The position numbers and the translations under genes are program-made. The notes beneath the pieces were generated by a model that made no database searches, was not told the DNA's origin, and saw only the letters and a list, made by a program, of their open reading frames with translations. From Modicisalibacter luteus DSM 23508 (GTDB lineage Bacteria > Pseudomonadota > Gammaproteobacteria > Pseudomonadales > Halomonadaceae), in NCBI RefSeq assembly GCF_000378505.1, contig NZ_KB900001.1, positions 62,001-126,000 on the forward strand: DNA of 64,000 bases, written 5' to 3'. Below are positions 45,107-55,649 of this stretch, in pieces (the stretch's first letter is position 1; every line of letters begins with the position of its first letter).

Positions 45107-45205
45107 GGACGTGTCCTTTGTTGTTTTCGATCAAGATGAATCGTGTCACTTTATCGCATGGCCAAGCATCAGTCTTTGTCTCTCGGGGGCTTTCCCCACG
45201 TCGCC

Positions 45206-46078
45206 TTACGTTACACGTTGGCTGCGCGCTTCCTCGAGCAGTGCGAACCAGCTCGGGCGATCCAGGTCGACCTGCCCCTCTCGGGCGAGTTCATGGATGC
45301 GTTTTTCCTTGAGGGTGCCGATGATCGGGACAGGATGGCCGGGCAGGCGGCGCAGCCAGGCCAGGGCCAGACCGGCATGGCTGACCTGCATCTCCTTGGC
45401 CATGCGTTTGATGGCTGTACCCAGGACATCCTCGAACACCGAGCCACCGCCCAGCGACGACCAGGCCATCGGTTGGTGACCGTCGTTGAGCACGGCGTCA
45501 TACAGACCATTGAACAGCGAGTCGGAATGCGCCAGCGACAGTTCGAGCTGGTTCACGACGAGCGGATTTTTCATGGCTTGCTGCAAGCGGCGCCATTGCT
45601 CTGGAAGAAAGTTAGACACCCCGACTGCGCCGACCTTGCCTGCAGCGACGGCGGCATCCAGCGCGTGTGCGGTAGCGCTCACGTCCATCAGCGGATCGGG
45701 CCGCTGCACGAGAAAATGGTCGAGACGCTCCACGCCGAGCCGTGACAGGCTGCCGTCGATTGCCTTGTCGAGATAGGCGGGGGAGGTGTCGTAGTGCTTG
45801 ACTCCGAAACGGGAGCTATCCCGGCTGCGCAGCACGACGCCGGCCTTGGCGACGACTCTGACATGTGGCTTGAGAGCAGGGCGCAGCGCCAAGGCTTCGC
45901 CGAACAGCGTCTCGCAGCGGCGGTCGCCATAGGTATCGGCATGGTCGAACCACACCAGGCCCTCATCGAGCCTGGCCTCGATCCAGTCCGCCAAGGCACT
46001 GGGATCGCTCAGCGATGGCGAGTCGCATAGACGCATCATACCCAGCAGGAAAGGAACGTCGAAGCCGGGCGTCGTCAT
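45206..46078 (-). CDS. Aldo/keto reductase
   Basis: 290-residue NADPH-dependent (beta/alpha)8-barrel reductase, of the YdhF-type oxidoreductase group. The catalytic Asp-Tyr region is WFDHADTYGDRRCE near residue 46, followed by VVAKAGVVLR (Lys) and FLVQRPDPLMD, where the usual catalytic His (LLHRPD) is replaced by Gln-Arg, a feature of some members. GVSNFLPEQW is the next barrel signature. The ATG at 46078 lies 3 bp after the mutarotase stop; the upstream in-frame extension is not family-like. Its position in the sugar operon suggests an accessory sugar-aldehyde reduction. Confidence 0.85.
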   Translation of the reverse strand: MTTPGFDVPFLLGMMRLCDSPSLSDPSALADWIEARLDEGLVWFDHADTYGDRRCETLFGEALALRPALKPHVRVVAKAGVVLRSRDSSRFGVKHYDTSPAYLDKAIDGSLSRLGVERLDHFLVQRPDPLMDVSATAHALDAAVAAGKVGAVGVSNFLPEQWRRLQQAMKNPLVVNQLELSLAHSDSLFNGLYDAVLNDGHQPMAWSSLGGGSVFEDVLGTAIKRMAKEMQVSHAGLALAWLRRLPGHPVPIIGTLKEKRIHELAREGQVDLDRPSWFALLEEARSQRVT

Positions 46079-46080
46079 GG

Positions 46081-46944
46081 TTAGGTATCTCGCGAAATTG
46101 TGGTGGCTAATAGGTGTTGGGCACCCGGTACCAGCCATACGGGATCGACACGCGTGCACGCTGCCTCGATACACAGGAAACGACGTGCCACATCGGTGGG
46201 CGTATCTGCAGGCAACTCAGTATCTGGATGCCAGACCACGGTGGAATCGCTGCCTTGTTTGGCGATACGCAGACGACGTTTACCATCATCGAGGATAACC
46301 TCTCGATTGGATTGGTAAATGCGGTCGGTGGCGCCACGAATGCCCGGCTCGCCCTGCTGGACGTCTTCGGCGAATCCCTTGAGCTTGTCCAGGTAACGTG
46401 CCCCGGCCAGGCCTTCAATGCGACAATGGTGCGTGTCGGCAACGCTAAAGTAGGTATGCAGGGCGCCAGTGTACTTGATTGGTGTTTCGCCGCCGTGCTC
46501 GGTGATGAGTTCGACGTGCAGGCGCTGGGCATTGGCCTGGATCACGGCGCGAGGCACCAGTTGATCGTGCAGGCGTGCCTCGGGCGACAGATGTAACTCG
46601 ACGCCCTGCTCGTGCTCATCGGCAGCATCGAGTCGCCATTCGGCCTTGCGCGCGGTGCCATGCATCGGCCCCTCACCGTCCGGCGACTCGTTGGCGAACC
46701 AGGGCCAGCACAACGGGATGCCACCACGAATCGCGCCGGGCAGGGCCTGGGGTGTCGTTGTGACCCACAGCCATCCGTCTCCATCTTCACCGGCAGGACG
46801 AAAATGCAGGACCTGGGCGCCTTGCAATGACACGGCCAATTCGCCCCAGGTTTCGCGGGCCAGCCATACACGACGGCCCTCCCACTCGGCCTGGCGTTGA
46901 CCGTCAGTGGCATCGAGCAGTTCGCGCAGGGTTTGAGGAATCAT
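46081..46944 (-). CDS. D-hexose-6-phosphate mutarotase (YeaD-like)
   Basis: 287-residue aldose-1-epimerase superfamily protein. It carries GGIPLCWPWF near residue 84 (substrate-binding Arg/His region, with HGTARKAEW shortly after), YTGALHTYFSVAD around residue 162, and a C-terminal CIEAACTRVDP. Such enzymes speed alpha/beta interconversion of glucose-6-phosphate, feeding Zwf or Pgi. The start overlaps the glk stop by 4 bp, and the stop is 2 bp before the aldo/keto reductase start, so it is clearly in the operon. Confidence 0.9.
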   Translation of the reverse strand: MIPQTLRELLDATDGQRQAEWEGRRVWLARETWGELAVSLQGAQVLHFRPAGEDGDGWLWVTTTPQALPGAIRGGIPLCWPWFANESPDGEGPMHGTARKAEWRLDAADEHEQGVELHLSPEARLHDQLVPRAVIQANAQRLHVELITEHGGETPIKYTGALHTYFSVADTHHCRIEGLAGARYLDKLKGFAEDVQQGEPGIRGATDRIYQSNREVILDDGKRRLRIAKQGSDSTVVWHPDTELPADTPTDVARRFLCIEAACTRVDPVWLVPGAQHLLATTISRDT

Positions 46945-47909
46945 TCCACCTCCTTGTTGTGCAGTGCCTCGGCGGCTCCAAGCAGCCCGGTCCAGGGCGC
47001 GGTAACCACCCAGATGGGAATGCTGTCATTGTACTCGCGCATACGCCCCTTGTTGATGAAGGCTTCTTGGAAGCGACTGTGCTGCAGCCAGTCGACCAGG
47101 CGCGGCATGATGCCACCGCACAGATAGACGCCACCTCGCGCTCCGAGAGAGAGCGCCGCATCGCCACACACATCGCCCATGATCTTGAGAAAGCGCATTA
47201 GGGTCTCAACCGCTATGCTGTCACCGGCGCGTGCTGCACCGGTGACTTCCGCAGGGGTGTTGTAGCGTGGTGGCACCTTGCGCAACTCCGCATGGGCGCG
47301 GTACAGGTCTAGCAGGCCCTGACCACATAGCAAACGTTCCACCGAGACACGGCCGTAGCGGCTGATAAAATAGCCGGCCAGCTTCAGCTCCTGCTCATCG
47401 GTGGGCGCAAAGGTGGTGTGTCCCCCTTCGGTGGTCAGCGGGATCCATGCCTCGCTTCCCGGAAACAGGCCGGCGACACCCAACCCTGTGCCGGGGCCCA
47501 TGATCAGGCGTGCTCGGCGTGGCTCGGCCTGTCCCGGTTTGACCTGGACGCGTTCGCCCTCGGCGACGTGGGGCACACCCAGTGCCTGCGCCGTGAAATC
47601 GTTGATGACCTTGAACAGCTCGAGACCGAGCGTCTTCTTCACGTCCCGCTTGGAGAAGCTCCAGTGGTTGTTGGTCATGGTGACGGTGTCGTCGTGCACC
47701 GGACAGGCGAAGGCTAGACAGGCCTCTACCGGAGAGTCTTCGCCAGTCGCACCCACGCTCTCCAGGTAGTCACGTACGGCATCCACCAGATGAGGATAAT
47801 CCGCGCAGGGCAACGTCTGGATGTCATGCAGGTCGAACGAGTCCGGCGTCACCAGGGCAAGGCGCGCATTGGTGCCGCCGATATCGCCGATCAGCGCCGC
47901 TCGGGTCAT
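46941..47909 (-). CDS. glk: Glucokinase
   Basis: 322-residue ROK-independent bacterial glucokinase phosphorylating glucose with ATP. The phosphate-binding loop [13 protein letters not shown] opens the protein, glucose-binding NNHWSFSK is near residue 95, and [11 protein letters not shown] is near residue 135; a [10 protein letters not shown] element sits near the C-terminus. The ATG at 47909 overlaps edd by 4 bp; a longer frame upstream lies inside edd and is not conserved. It supplies glucose-6-P for the Entner-Doudoroff route. Confidence 0.95.
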   Translation of the reverse strand: MTRAALIGDIGGTNARLALVTPDSFDLHDIQTLPCADYPHLVDAVRDYLESVGATGEDSPVEACLAFACPVHDDTVTMTNNHWSFSKRDVKKTLGLELFKVINDFTAQALGVPHVAEGERVQVKPGQAEPRRARLIMGPGTGLGVAGLFPGSEAWIPLTTEGGHTTFAPTDEQELKLAGYFISRYGRVSVERLLCGQGLLDLYRAHAELRKVPPRYNTPAEVTGAARAGDSIAVETLMRFLKIMGDVCGDAALSLGARGGVYLCGGIMPRLVDWLQHSRFQEAFINKGRMREYNDSIPIWVVTAPWTGLLGAAEALHNKEVE

Positions 47910-49762
47910 GCCTGGCCGTCCTTTTCGATAAGTTCCTGGGCCTCGAAGCCGCCGAAGGTGGCGGCACCGTCTTCGGCACGACCGACCTGGCTGCGGAACC
48001 CAGCGAACAGCTCGCGGCCCATGCCATAGCGATAGTCTTCGAGGTGAGTGGTTGCCAATTCGCGAGATTGCCATTCGGCTTCGTCGACCAGGGCGTTGAG
48101 CTCGCCCTTGTTGGCGTCCAGGCGTACCACATCGCCCTCCTTCAGGCGTGCCAGAGGGCCACCGTCGACTGCCTCGGGGGAGAGGTGGATAGCAGCCGGT
48201 ACCTTGCCCGAGGCCCCGGACATACGCCCGTCGGTGACCAGGGCGACTTTGTAGCCCCGATCTTGCAGTACGCCGAGGTAGGGGGTCAGCTGGTGCAACT
48301 CCGGCATGCCGTTGGCACGTGGTCCCTGGAATCTAACGACCACGACGATATCACGGTCGAGTTCCCCCGCATCGAAAGCCGCCTTGAGTTGGCCCTGATC
48401 GCTGAACAGGCGTACCGGCGCTTCGACCACACGGTGTTCCGGCTGTACGGCCGAGATCTTGATGACTCCGCGGCCGAGGTTGCCGTCGAGCACGGTCAGC
48501 CCGCCGGTGGGCGAGAACGGATCGGAGACCGGACGCAACACGTCGGGGTCCATGCTTTCGGTGGGGCCTTCACGCCACACCAGCTTGCCGTCCTTGAGGA
48601 AAGGCTCTTTGGTGTAGTCGCGCATGCTACCGCCAAAGACGGTAGGAATGTCTTCATGAAGCAGGCCGGCATCGAGCAGGGTGCGAATCAGGAAGCTCAT
48701 GCCGCCGGCGGCCTGGAAGTGATTCACGTCGGCCTGCCCGTTGGGATAGATGCGCGTCAGGCTGGGAATCACGGCGGACAGCTCGGTGAAATCGTCCCAG
48801 GTAAGTGTCAGCCCCACGGCGCCGGCCATGGCCACCAGATGCAAGGTGTGGTTGGTCGAGCCGCCCGAGGCGAGCAGACCAATCACTGCATTGACGATCG
48901 CCTTCTCGTCGATCTGCTGCCAGAACGGCCGATAGCTACCTCCAGGCTCGCTGTTGCGGACCGCCTGCTCTGCCGCGTATTGGGTCAGTGCGTCGCGTAG
49001 CGGTGTGTAGGGGTTGACGAAGGAGGCGCCGGGCAGGTGCAGGCCCATCATCTCCATCATCAGCTGGTTGGAGTTGGCAGTGCCATAGAAAGTGCAGGTG
49101 CCCGGCCCGTGGTAGGACTGCGACTCGGCCTCCAGCAGCTCCTCGCGGCCAACCTTGCCTTCGGTATAGAGCTGACGTACACGAGCCTTTTCCTTGTTGG
49201 GCAGGCCGCTGGTCATCGGGCCGCCGGGGACGAAGATCGCCGGCAGGTGGCCGAATCGTGCGGTACCTATGAACAAGCCCGGCACGATCTTGTCACAGAT
49301 ACCGAGGAGCAGGGTTGCGTCGAACATGTTGTGCGACAGCGCCACACCGGTGGCCATGGCGATCACGTCGCGGGAGAACAGCGACAGTTCCATGCCCGGC
49401 TGGCCTTGGGTCACTCCATCGCACATGGCGGGCACGCCGCCGGCAAACTGGGCCGTGGAGCCCATGTTTCGTGCGGCTTCCTTGATGATTTCGGGGAAGG
49501 TCGCAAACGGCTGGTGAGCCGATAACATGTCGTTATATGACGAAACGATGCCCAGGTTGGCACTGTTCATCATCTTCAGTTGGTTCTTGTCCTCGGCGCC
49601 ACAGGCGGCGAAGCCATGAGCCAAGTTGCCACAAGACAGCTCGCCCCGGTGAACGCCCCGGCGATACTGATCCTGCATGTGGCGCTCGTATAGCGCACGC
49701 CGGTCACGGGAGCGTTCGCGGATACGCTGAGTCACGCGGGACACGGTTTCATGAACGGCCAT
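47906..49762 (-). CDS. edd: Phosphogluconate dehydratase (Edd)
   Basis: 618-residue [4Fe-4S] dehydratase of the IlvD/Edd family, converting 6-phosphogluconate to KDPG. Visible signatures include the [12 protein letters not shown] region near residue 52, [15 protein letters not shown] near residue 110 with a cluster Cys, CDKIVPG and a C-terminal [17 protein letters not shown]. It is the first gene of the reverse-strand operon edd-glk-mutarotase-aldo/keto reductase, with pgi-pfkB following after a 99-bp gap. eda and zwf are not in the window. Its promoter faces that of gap. Confidence 0.95.
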   Translation of the reverse strand: MAVHETVSRVTQRIRERSRDRRALYERHMQDQYRRGVHRGELSCGNLAHGFAACGAEDKNQLKMMNSANLGIVSSYNDMLSAHQPFATFPEIIKEAARNMGSTAQFAGGVPAMCDGVTQGQPGMELSLFSRDVIAMATGVALSHNMFDATLLLGICDKIVPGLFIGTARFGHLPAIFVPGGPMTSGLPNKEKARVRQLYTEGKVGREELLEAESQSYHGPGTCTFYGTANSNQLMMEMMGLHLPGASFVNPYTPLRDALTQYAAEQAVRNSEPGGSYRPFWQQIDEKAIVNAVIGLLASGGSTNHTLHLVAMAGAVGLTLTWDDFTELSAVIPSLTRIYPNGQADVNHFQAAGGMSFLIRTLLDAGLLHEDIPTVFGGSMRDYTKEPFLKDGKLVWREGPTESMDPDVLRPVSDPFSPTGGLTVLDGNLGRGVIKISAVQPEHRVVEAPVRLFSDQGQLKAAFDAGELDRDIVVVVRFQGPRANGMPELHQLTPYLGVLQDRGYKVALVTDGRMSGASGKVPAAIHLSPEAVDGGPLARLKEGDVVRLDANKGELNALVDEAEWQSRELATTHLEDYRYGMGRELFAGFRSQVGRAEDGAATFGGFEAQELIEKDGQA

Positions 49763-49961
49763 GGGGACCTCTCTTCACGGTCGAGTAAAGGAATTTTCGT
49801 AAACTTACCAAAACAAGGCTTGAATGTCGTGGCCCTTTTGGGTCAGATTATGGCCTAAAGCGTAGGATTGTTTCATCGTGACTGCCTCCTGACCGCTATC
49901 AGCGTCAGGCAAGCGTGGTCACCAGGATTCACGCCACTACTTGTTGCAGTTAGGAGGTCAC
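49763..49961. promoter_or_regulatory. Divergent edd / gap control region
   Basis: This 199-bp region separates the two divergent central-carbon transcripts and should hold both promoters. In Pseudomonas and relatives HexR binds such intergenic regions when KDPG is low. I looked for a HexR-like TTGT...ACAA palindrome and found no convincing one; a short GTAAACTTACC element sits at about 49,799-49,809. The gap ribosome-binding site is GGAGG at 49,952-49,956. Confidence 0.45.
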
Positions 49962-50963
49962 ATGACGCTGCGTATCGCCATCAACGGTTTCGGGCGCATC
50001 GGTCGAAACGTGCTACGCGCCCTTTACGAAAACGGTTATCGAGATCGAATTCAGGTCGTTGCCATCAACGATTTGGGTGATCCGGCACTGAATGCTCACC
50101 TGCTCAGACACGATAGTGTCCATGGCTATTTCAGTCATTCCGTCGAGCATGACGAGGAAGCGCTGGTCGTGGACGGAGATCGGATCAATACCTTCGCGCA
50201 GCGCGAGCCGGCCCAGTTGCCCTGGGACAAGCTGCAGGTCGACCTGGTCATGGAGTGTACCGGGCTGTTCACCAAGCGGGGCGATGCCGCCAAGCATCTC
50301 GACGCCGGCGCCAACCGTGTGCTGATTTCCACCGCGACCTCGGATGCCGATGCGACCGTGGTATTTGGCGTCAACGAGCATGTGCTGACCAACGAGCATC
50401 GTGTCGTCTCCAATGCATCGTGCACTACCAATTGCCTGGCGCCGCTGGCCAAGGCCCTCAACGATGCGATCGGCATCGATAATGGGCTGATGACAACGGT
50501 GCATGCCTATACCAACGATCAGAATCTGTCCGATGTCTACCACACGGATCCCTACCGCGCACGTAGCGCCACCCAGTCGATGATCCCGACCAAGACCGGT
50601 GCTGCGGCGGCAGTCGGTCAGGTGTTGCCCGAGCTGCAAGGCAAGTTCGATGGCTTGGCAGTCCGCGTACCGGTGATCAACGTTTCCCTGGTCGATCTGG
50701 TATTCACCGCCAGTCGCGACACCAGCAAGGAAGAAGTCAATGCCGTGGTCGAGAAGGCGGCCGCGCAGTCGGCGGTTCTGGATGTGAACGCCCAGCCGCT
50801 GGTCTCGATAGACTTCAACCATAATCCGCATTCGTCTATCTTTGATGCCAACCATACGCGCGTGAACGGCCGGCTGGTCAAGGTCATGGCCTGGTACGAC
50901 AACGAGTGGGGTTTCTCCAATCGCATGTTGGACACGGCGCTGGCGATGCAAGCCACAGCTTGA
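49962..50963 (+). CDS. gap: Type I glyceraldehyde-3-phosphate dehydrogenase
   Basis: 333-residue NAD-dependent enzyme. [10 protein letters not shown] near the N-terminus is the nucleotide-binding motif, [13 protein letters not shown] near residue 151 contains the catalytic Cys, and the inorganic-phosphate and substrate sites ([10 protein letters not shown]) follow. [12 protein letters not shown] near the C-terminus is conserved. The ATG at 49962 follows GGAGG by 5 bp; a start at 49941 is less likely. It handles the triose-phosphate branch released from the Entner-Doudoroff pathway and is followed by a strong terminator. Confidence 0.95.
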   Translation: MTLRIAINGFGRIGRNVLRALYENGYRDRIQVVAINDLGDPALNAHLLRHDSVHGYFSHSVEHDEEALVVDGDRINTFAQREPAQLPWDKLQVDLVMECTGLFTKRGDAAKHLDAGANRVLISTATSDADATVVFGVNEHVLTNEHRVVSNASCTTNCLAPLAKALNDAIGIDNGLMTTVHAYTNDQNLSDVYHTDPYRARSATQSMIPTKTGAAAAVGQVLPELQGKFDGLAVRVPVINVSLVDLVFTASRDTSKEEVNAVVEKAAAQSAVLDVNAQPLVSIDFNHNPHSSIFDANHTRVNGRLVKVMAWYDNEWGFSNRMLDTALAMQATA

Positions 50964-51005
50964 GTCGAAAGCTGCCGCTTGGCCTGAAAGGCGCAATGGA
51001 AGAAG

Positions 51006-51032
51006 AAAAAGGGTGCTTCGGCACCCTTTTTT
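51006..51032 (+). terminator. Rho-independent terminator of gap
   Basis: AAAAAGGGTGC, loop TTCG, GCACCCTTTTTT: a GC stem capped by a UUCG tetraloop and followed by six T, starting 42 bp after the gap stop. The A-run before the stem could let it work in both directions. Confidence 0.95.
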
Positions 51033-51214
51033 CTTGGCAAATCGGGTTGGCACATTATGGTGCCGATACGGATTGGCACCATGCAGCCATGGTTAAGGAC
51101 AGCGGCTAGCGTTAAAGTGCGGGTTTGCAAGCCGCAAGCGATGCGTTATTTCTTACTCGGTTGTGGTAGCTTTAAGTAAAGTTAAGGACCATCGTTTTAC
51201 AGACTGCATTGCAC

Positions 51215-51577
51215 ATGAATGATAGCGTTACCCAAGCACAGCGTTTGATCGGGGCACGCTTACGCGATCCTCGGCTGCGGCGCGAGGGGTGTATCATCGG
51301 CATCGATCAGAATCGCGGCCAGCCGGCATTGCTGATTGTCTGGGAGGGGCAAGGGCAGGCCGAGCGCGTGCCGTTACCGGCCCATGAGCTGCGCACCTTG
51401 GTTCAGGCCTGCGATACGGTACCTCCGAGTCGGAGAGTCTGGGGAAGCGGGCAACAAGCCATCGTCCCTGAAGCCGGTGTTCCGCGATTGCCGGCTCCGG
51501 CGAGGGATGACGCCAAGTATGAATCGATCACGGCTATCGATGGACCGCATTTCGCGATGGCCCAAGGATCGTCATAA
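51215..51577 (+). CDS. Hypothetical protein
   Basis: 120-residue soluble protein with no recognised family. The first half, residues 1-75, looks like a compact beta-type domain (GCIIGIDQNRGQPALLIVWEGQG); the second half is Pro/Ser-rich and probably disordered. The ATG at 51215 is in frame two codons after a TTG at 51209. It ends 15 bp before the diguanylate cyclase gene, so the two are probably co-transcribed, but no signalling motif is visible. Confidence 0.6.
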   Translation: MNDSVTQAQRLIGARLRDPRLRREGCIIGIDQNRGQPALLIVWEGQGQAERVPLPAHELRTLVQACDTVPPSRRVWGSGQQAIVPEAGVPRLPAPARDDAKYESITAIDGPHFAMAQGSS

Positions 51578-51592
51578 AAGGAAGTCATAAAT

Positions 51593-53269
51593 ATGCCGGC
51601 AACGTCGTTGCAGCTGCTGCCCCGGTTTCTCGATGCACTGCTTTGCGCGTCACCGGCAGTGGTTTATGCTACGGATTCCCAATGGTGGCAGGGCAAGCTT
51701 CATTACCTGGGAATCAACGTCAAGTCGTTGTGCGGTATCGATCGTGACTGGCTGCGTGAATCGCCCTCCCGCTGGCTGGATCTGCTGACGACAGACTCGC
51801 GAGAAGACGTGCTGGCGCGCCTGAGCCGGGCGTGCCGGGATGGAGAGAGTCAAGTTTCATTACACTATGCCCTGCGCCATCACGACGGATCCTTGCATCA
51901 TCTGCAGGATGACGTCGTCATTCACCGGGATGGGGAGGGCGTCATCAGCGAGTTGGTGGGGTCGCTGATTGATGTCACCGAGCGCCAGAATCTGCTCCAA
52001 CGCTTCGAGAAGCTTAGCGAACAGCTCCCGGGCACACTCTACCAATGCCGAATGAGCCCAGAGGGAAAGTTGACCTTTCCTCTGGTGAGCTCGGGTGTGC
52101 TGCGCCTGTTCGGTATTTCTCCTCAAGCCATCATCGACAATGCCGAGACGGCGCTGTCCTGCGTACACCCTCACGATCTCGATGGGCTATGGCGCAGCGT
52201 CCGGCGAAGTGCCACGCGGCTGAAAGTCTGGCGTCACGAGTTTCGCTGCCTGCATCCCGATGGACGTGAGCTGTGGGTGTGTGGGCAGGCCTCGCCGGAG
52301 CGCGAGCCGGATGGCAGCACTCTGTGGCATGGCTTCTGCGAGGACGTGACCCTGCGCAAGCAGGCCCAGCAGGCGCTTGCCGAAAGCGAGCGACGCTACC
52401 GCTTCATTGTCGAGCATGTCAGTGACCTGATCATGTTGATAGATGCCGATGGCATTTGTCGTTACGCGTCACCGTCGGTTGGCAATGTACTGGGGTACGT
52501 GCCGGAAGACCTGACGGCACGTGCCCTGGTGGAATTGCTGCCGCCCGATGATGCACCGCGAATCCAGCGTCGAATCCACGAATCCTCGCGCATGGGGCGC
52601 AACCTACAGATCGAGTTACGGGTTCGTCATTGCCAAGGCCATTACCTCTGGCTGGAAACCAGCTGTTCCCCCTATATCAACCCCTATAATGGTCTTTACG
52701 AGTGGGTTCTTGCCGTGGCGCGCGACGTCACCGACCGCAAGCAGCGCGAGATGAAGCTTCACGAGCTCTCGACTACTGACAGCCTGACGGGGGCTCTTAA
52801 CCGTGGCGCTTTTCTGGGGTGCCTGAAGTCCTCGATCGAAGCGGCTGAAGGTATGCCATCGCGTCTGTCGCTAATGATCTTCGACATAGATCACTTCAAG
52901 ACCATCAACGATACTTGGGGGCATGCCGCCGGCGACCTGGTTCTGGCTAGTCTCGGTGAGATCTGTCGCAGTACGTTGCGTTCCCACGATATTTTTGGCC
53001 GCATCGGTGGGGAAGAGTTCGCCCTGGTGCTCTCTGGGCGTTCTCTGAGCGAATCGGCGATACTGGCCGAGCGACTGCGCAAGAAATTCGAGAGCGTCCG
53101 GGTCGAGTTTCATGGCCAGTGGCTCAACTTCACCGTCAGCTTCGGGATCGCCGAGCGTTATGAACGCGAGACGCTGGACGACCTGATGCACCGTGCCGAC
53201 ATGGGCCTCTATGTGGCCAAGCGCGAAGGCCGTAACCGGGTGCATCAAGCCCTGGCAACCGAATTGTGA
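51593..53269 (+). CDS. PAS-PAS-PAS-GGDEF diguanylate cyclase
   Basis: 558-residue cytoplasmic signalling enzyme making cyclic di-GMP. Three PAS-like domains cover about residues 12-130, 145-262 and 263-385 (the last with RYRFIVEHVSDLIMLIDADG). The GGDEF domain follows: TDSLTGALNRGAF near residue 398, IFDIDHFKTINDTWGHAAGD, then the active-site GGEEF near residue 472. An RSHD inhibitory (I-site, RxxD) motif sits five residues before GGEEF, so product inhibition is expected. There is no EAL domain. The PAS ligands are unknown, and no membrane segment is seen. Confidence 0.9.
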   Translation: MPATSLQLLPRFLDALLCASPAVVYATDSQWWQGKLHYLGINVKSLCGIDRDWLRESPSRWLDLLTTDSREDVLARLSRACRDGESQVSLHYALRHHDGSLHHLQDDVVIHRDGEGVISELVGSLIDVTERQNLLQRFEKLSEQLPGTLYQCRMSPEGKLTFPLVSSGVLRLFGISPQAIIDNAETALSCVHPHDLDGLWRSVRRSATRLKVWRHEFRCLHPDGRELWVCGQASPEREPDGSTLWHGFCEDVTLRKQAQQALAESERRYRFIVEHVSDLIMLIDADGICRYASPSVGNVLGYVPEDLTARALVELLPPDDAPRIQRRIHESSRMGRNLQIELRVRHCQGHYLWLETSCSPYINPYNGLYEWVLAVARDVTDRKQREMKLHELSTTDSLTGALNRGAFLGCLKSSIEAAEGMPSRLSLMIFDIDHFKTINDTWGHAAGDLVLASLGEICRSTLRSHDIFGRIGGEEFALVLSGRSLSESAILAERLRKKFESVRVEFHGQWLNFTVSFGIAERYERETLDDLMHRADMGLYVAKREGRNRVHQALATEL

Positions 53270-53332
53270 GCGTCGCCCAACGGCTTTCACGTCGGCCGGT
53301 GCTTTCGGATAACGAGAAACAAGGAGATTGGT

Positions 53333-54190
53333 ATGAAAGCCCGCTTAACGTGGTTGTGCCTGCTGCCGGTCCTGATGCTAGCGGCGTCGGTGCAGGCTCA
53401 GATCCAGACCAACCCTGCTCAGGTCGACAGTAGCGAAGTCAACGCCGTCCAAGGCCCGCTGGTCAAGGGTGAACTGTTCGAATATTCGACGGGGGGCGAG
53501 ACATATCAGGGCTATCTGGCACGCAACGTCAACGACAAGACACCACGCCCCGCTGTGCTGGTCGTCCATGAATGGTGGGGGCTGAACGATTACGCCAAGT
53601 CCCGTGCTGATCAACTGGCCGCGCTGGGGTTCGTGGCATTGGCTGTCGACATGTATGGCCAGGGGCAGGTCGCGACGCACCCTGATGAAGCCGGCGCCTT
53701 TTCGAGCCAGGTCATGCAAGACTGGCCTGCGGCCCGTGGTCGTCTCGAGGCCGCCATGACCAAGCTGAGCGAGCATCCGGCGGTGGCGGACACCGGCATG
53801 GCGGCCATTGGCTACTGTTTTGGCGGCGGTATTGTCATGAACATGGCGCTATCGGGAATGCCGATCGAGGCGGCCATCAGCTTCCATGGCAGCCCGACCC
53901 AGGCCGTGAAAAACCCGCAACCTTTTGAAGGTATCGTACAGATCCATAACGGGGCCGAGGATCCGTTGGTCAAGCGTGAGGCGCTGACGAGTATGGCCAA
54001 GGCGCTCAAGGCGCAGGGCGCCGAGGTCAAGGTAGTCAACTACCCGACCGCGACCCATGGTTTCACCAGCCATGAAGCCGACGAGGCAGCCGAAGAGTAT
54101 GGCTTGCCCCTGGGCTATAACGCAGCCGCTGATGCGTCGTCCTGGCAAGCAGCCCTGCTAGCACTGGATAAGGCGCTCAACGACAACTGA
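53333..54190 (+). CDS. Secreted dienelactone hydrolase-family protein
   Basis: 285-residue alpha/beta hydrolase with a signal peptide (residues 1-22, ending VQAQ), so it is periplasmic or exported. The catalytic triad of the family is visible: Cys nucleophile in GYCFGGG near residue 161, Asp in GAEDPLVK near residue 203, and His in TATHGFTS near residue 242; VVHEWWGLND near residue 77 provides the oxyanion/Glu element. It may hydrolyse ester or lactone substrates, but the substrate is not fixed. The ATG at 53333 has an AAGGAG site at 53321-53326. Confidence 0.9.
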   Translation: MKARLTWLCLLPVLMLAASVQAQIQTNPAQVDSSEVNAVQGPLVKGELFEYSTGGETYQGYLARNVNDKTPRPAVLVVHEWWGLNDYAKSRADQLAALGFVALAVDMYGQGQVATHPDEAGAFSSQVMQDWPAARGRLEAAMTKLSEHPAVADTGMAAIGYCFGGGIVMNMALSGMPIEAAISFHGSPTQAVKNPQPFEGIVQIHNGAEDPLVKREALTSMAKALKAQGAEVKVVNYPTATHGFTSHEADEAAEEYGLPLGYNAAADASSWQAALLALDKALNDN

Positions 54191-54208
54191 GCCTCTATTC
54201 CGGCGTGG

Positions 54209-55636
54209 TCAGATGAGGCGCAGCAGCTTCATCAACCATCGCCGGTAAGGAGGCTGCATCAACCAGGCCGTACTACGCCGGGCCTGATGAAAGACGCTGC
54301 GCTCATGGCTGAAGGTGACGAAGCCGTGTTCGCCATGGTAGGTGCCGTTGCCGCTCTGGCCGACACCCCCGAATGGCAGCGCGTCCTGAGCGGACTGTAG
54401 CAGCGTATCGTTGAACGCCATGCCGCCAGAGTGGGTGCGAGTCATCAACCTCTCGCGGTAGGCGGCATCATGAGTGAAGGCATAAAGCGCCAGGGGGTGG
54501 GGGTGCTGATTGACGTAGTCGATGGCCGCTTCGCCATCCTTTACGCCGATGATCGGCAGTAGTGGGCCAAAGATTTCTTCCTGCATCAGCGCCAGCTCGT
54601 CATGCGGATTGATGACGAGTGTGGGTGGCAGTTTGCCACTGGCTTCCAGTTGTTCGGCATTGGCTCCTAGCTCGATAACGCGACAGCCCCGGTTTTCTGC
54701 ATCGTCCCTCAGGGCGATGAGTCGCTGCCGGTGTCGGCGGCTTATGATCGCCGTGTAATCGTCGTTGTTCGCCAGGCGGGGGTAGAACTGCTGGGCGGTA
54801 CGCTCGATGGCCTGGGTGAGTCCCTTGAGGCGCCGCTCGGAAACCAGCACATAGTCCGGAGCGATACAGGTCTGCCCGGCATTGAACCACTTGCCAAAGG
54901 CAATGCGTCTTGCCGCTTCGTCGAGGTCGGCGTCGTCGGCAACGATAGCGGGCGACTTGCCGCCGAGTTCAAGCGTCACCGGCGTCAGGTTGGCGGCCGC
55001 AGCCTGGGCGACTTGGCGGCCGACCTGCGGAGAGCCGGTGAAGAACAGATGATCGAAGGGCAGGCTGGCGAAAGCCTTGCCAGTCTCCTGATCACCGTTG
55101 ATGACGCATAGCTCGTCCTCTGCAAAGTAGCGTTCGGCAAGCTCACCCATCAGGTGTGAGGTGGCCGGTGTCAGCTCGCTGGGTTTGATCATGACGCGGT
55201 TGCCGGCGGCCAGGGCGCTGAGGGCCGGCAAGAGGGCCAGTTGCCAGGGATAGTTCCACGGTGAAATGATACCCACCACACCCAGCGGCTGACGGAAGAT
55301 CTCACCCCGTGCCGGCAGGAAGCGCCAGTTGAGTGAGACCCGCTGTGGGCGCATCCAACGCTTGAGATGTCGACGAGTGTGCCGTAATGCCAATTGCAGG
55401 GTGGTGAACTCAGCCAGGCGGGTCTCGACCGACGAACGATGACCGTAATCCTTGCGGATGGCGCGCTCGATCTCGTCAGCGTGATGCAGTGCCATGCGTT
55501 CCAGCCGTGCCAGACGCTCGCGACGTACCGCGAGAGTCGGGTAGGGTGCCTGACGAAATGCGGCCTGCTGCTGGGCAAAGCGACGCTGCAGCGAGGTGAC
55601 ATTGGCCGGAGCAGCGACAGAATCCGTTACCGTCAT
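54209..55636 (-). CDS. Aldehyde dehydrogenase (coniferyl aldehyde dehydrogenase-like)
   Basis: 475-residue NAD(P)-dependent aldehyde dehydrogenase of class III type. The catalytic Glu is in LELGGKSPAIVADDAD near residue 223 and the nucleophile Cys in NAGQTCIAPDYV near residue 255; PWNYPWQLALLPALSALAAGN marks the cofactor region. A C-terminal hydrophobic-basic end (PPYRRWLMKLLRLI) could attach it to the membrane. Family relatives oxidise long-chain or aromatic aldehydes. It starts 14 bp after the reverse-strand gene that lies upstream. Confidence 0.9.
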   Translation of the reverse strand: MTVTDSVAAPANVTSLQRRFAQQQAAFRQAPYPTLAVRRERLARLERMALHHADEIERAIRKDYGHRSSVETRLAEFTTLQLALRHTRRHLKRWMRPQRVSLNWRFLPARGEIFRQPLGVVGIISPWNYPWQLALLPALSALAAGNRVMIKPSELTPATSHLMGELAERYFAEDELCVINGDQETGKAFASLPFDHLFFTGSPQVGRQVAQAAAANLTPVTLELGGKSPAIVADDADLDEAARRIAFGKWFNAGQTCIAPDYVLVSERRLKGLTQAIERTAQQFYPRLANNDDYTAIISRRHRQRLIALRDDAENRGCRVIELGANAEQLEASGKLPPTLVINPHDELALMQEEIFGPLLPIIGVKDGEAAIDYVNQHPHPLALYAFTHDAAYRERLMTRTHSGGMAFNDTLLQSAQDALPFGGVGQSGNGTYHGEHGFVTFSHERSVFHQARRSTAWLMQPPYRRWLMKLLRLI

Positions 55637-55649
55637 GCGCGAAGATCCT

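Noticed and set aside
48044-49000. 318-codon forward frame inside edd
   Set aside because: It is antisense to edd; its composition mirrors edd codons and it lacks family features.
49763-49961. HexR operator in the edd/gap region
   Set aside because: No TTGT...ACAA-type or TGTAA...TTACA palindrome of sufficient quality was found by eye.
50013-51053. 346-codon reverse frame over gap
   Set aside because: It is antisense to gap and crosses its terminator, so it is not a gene.
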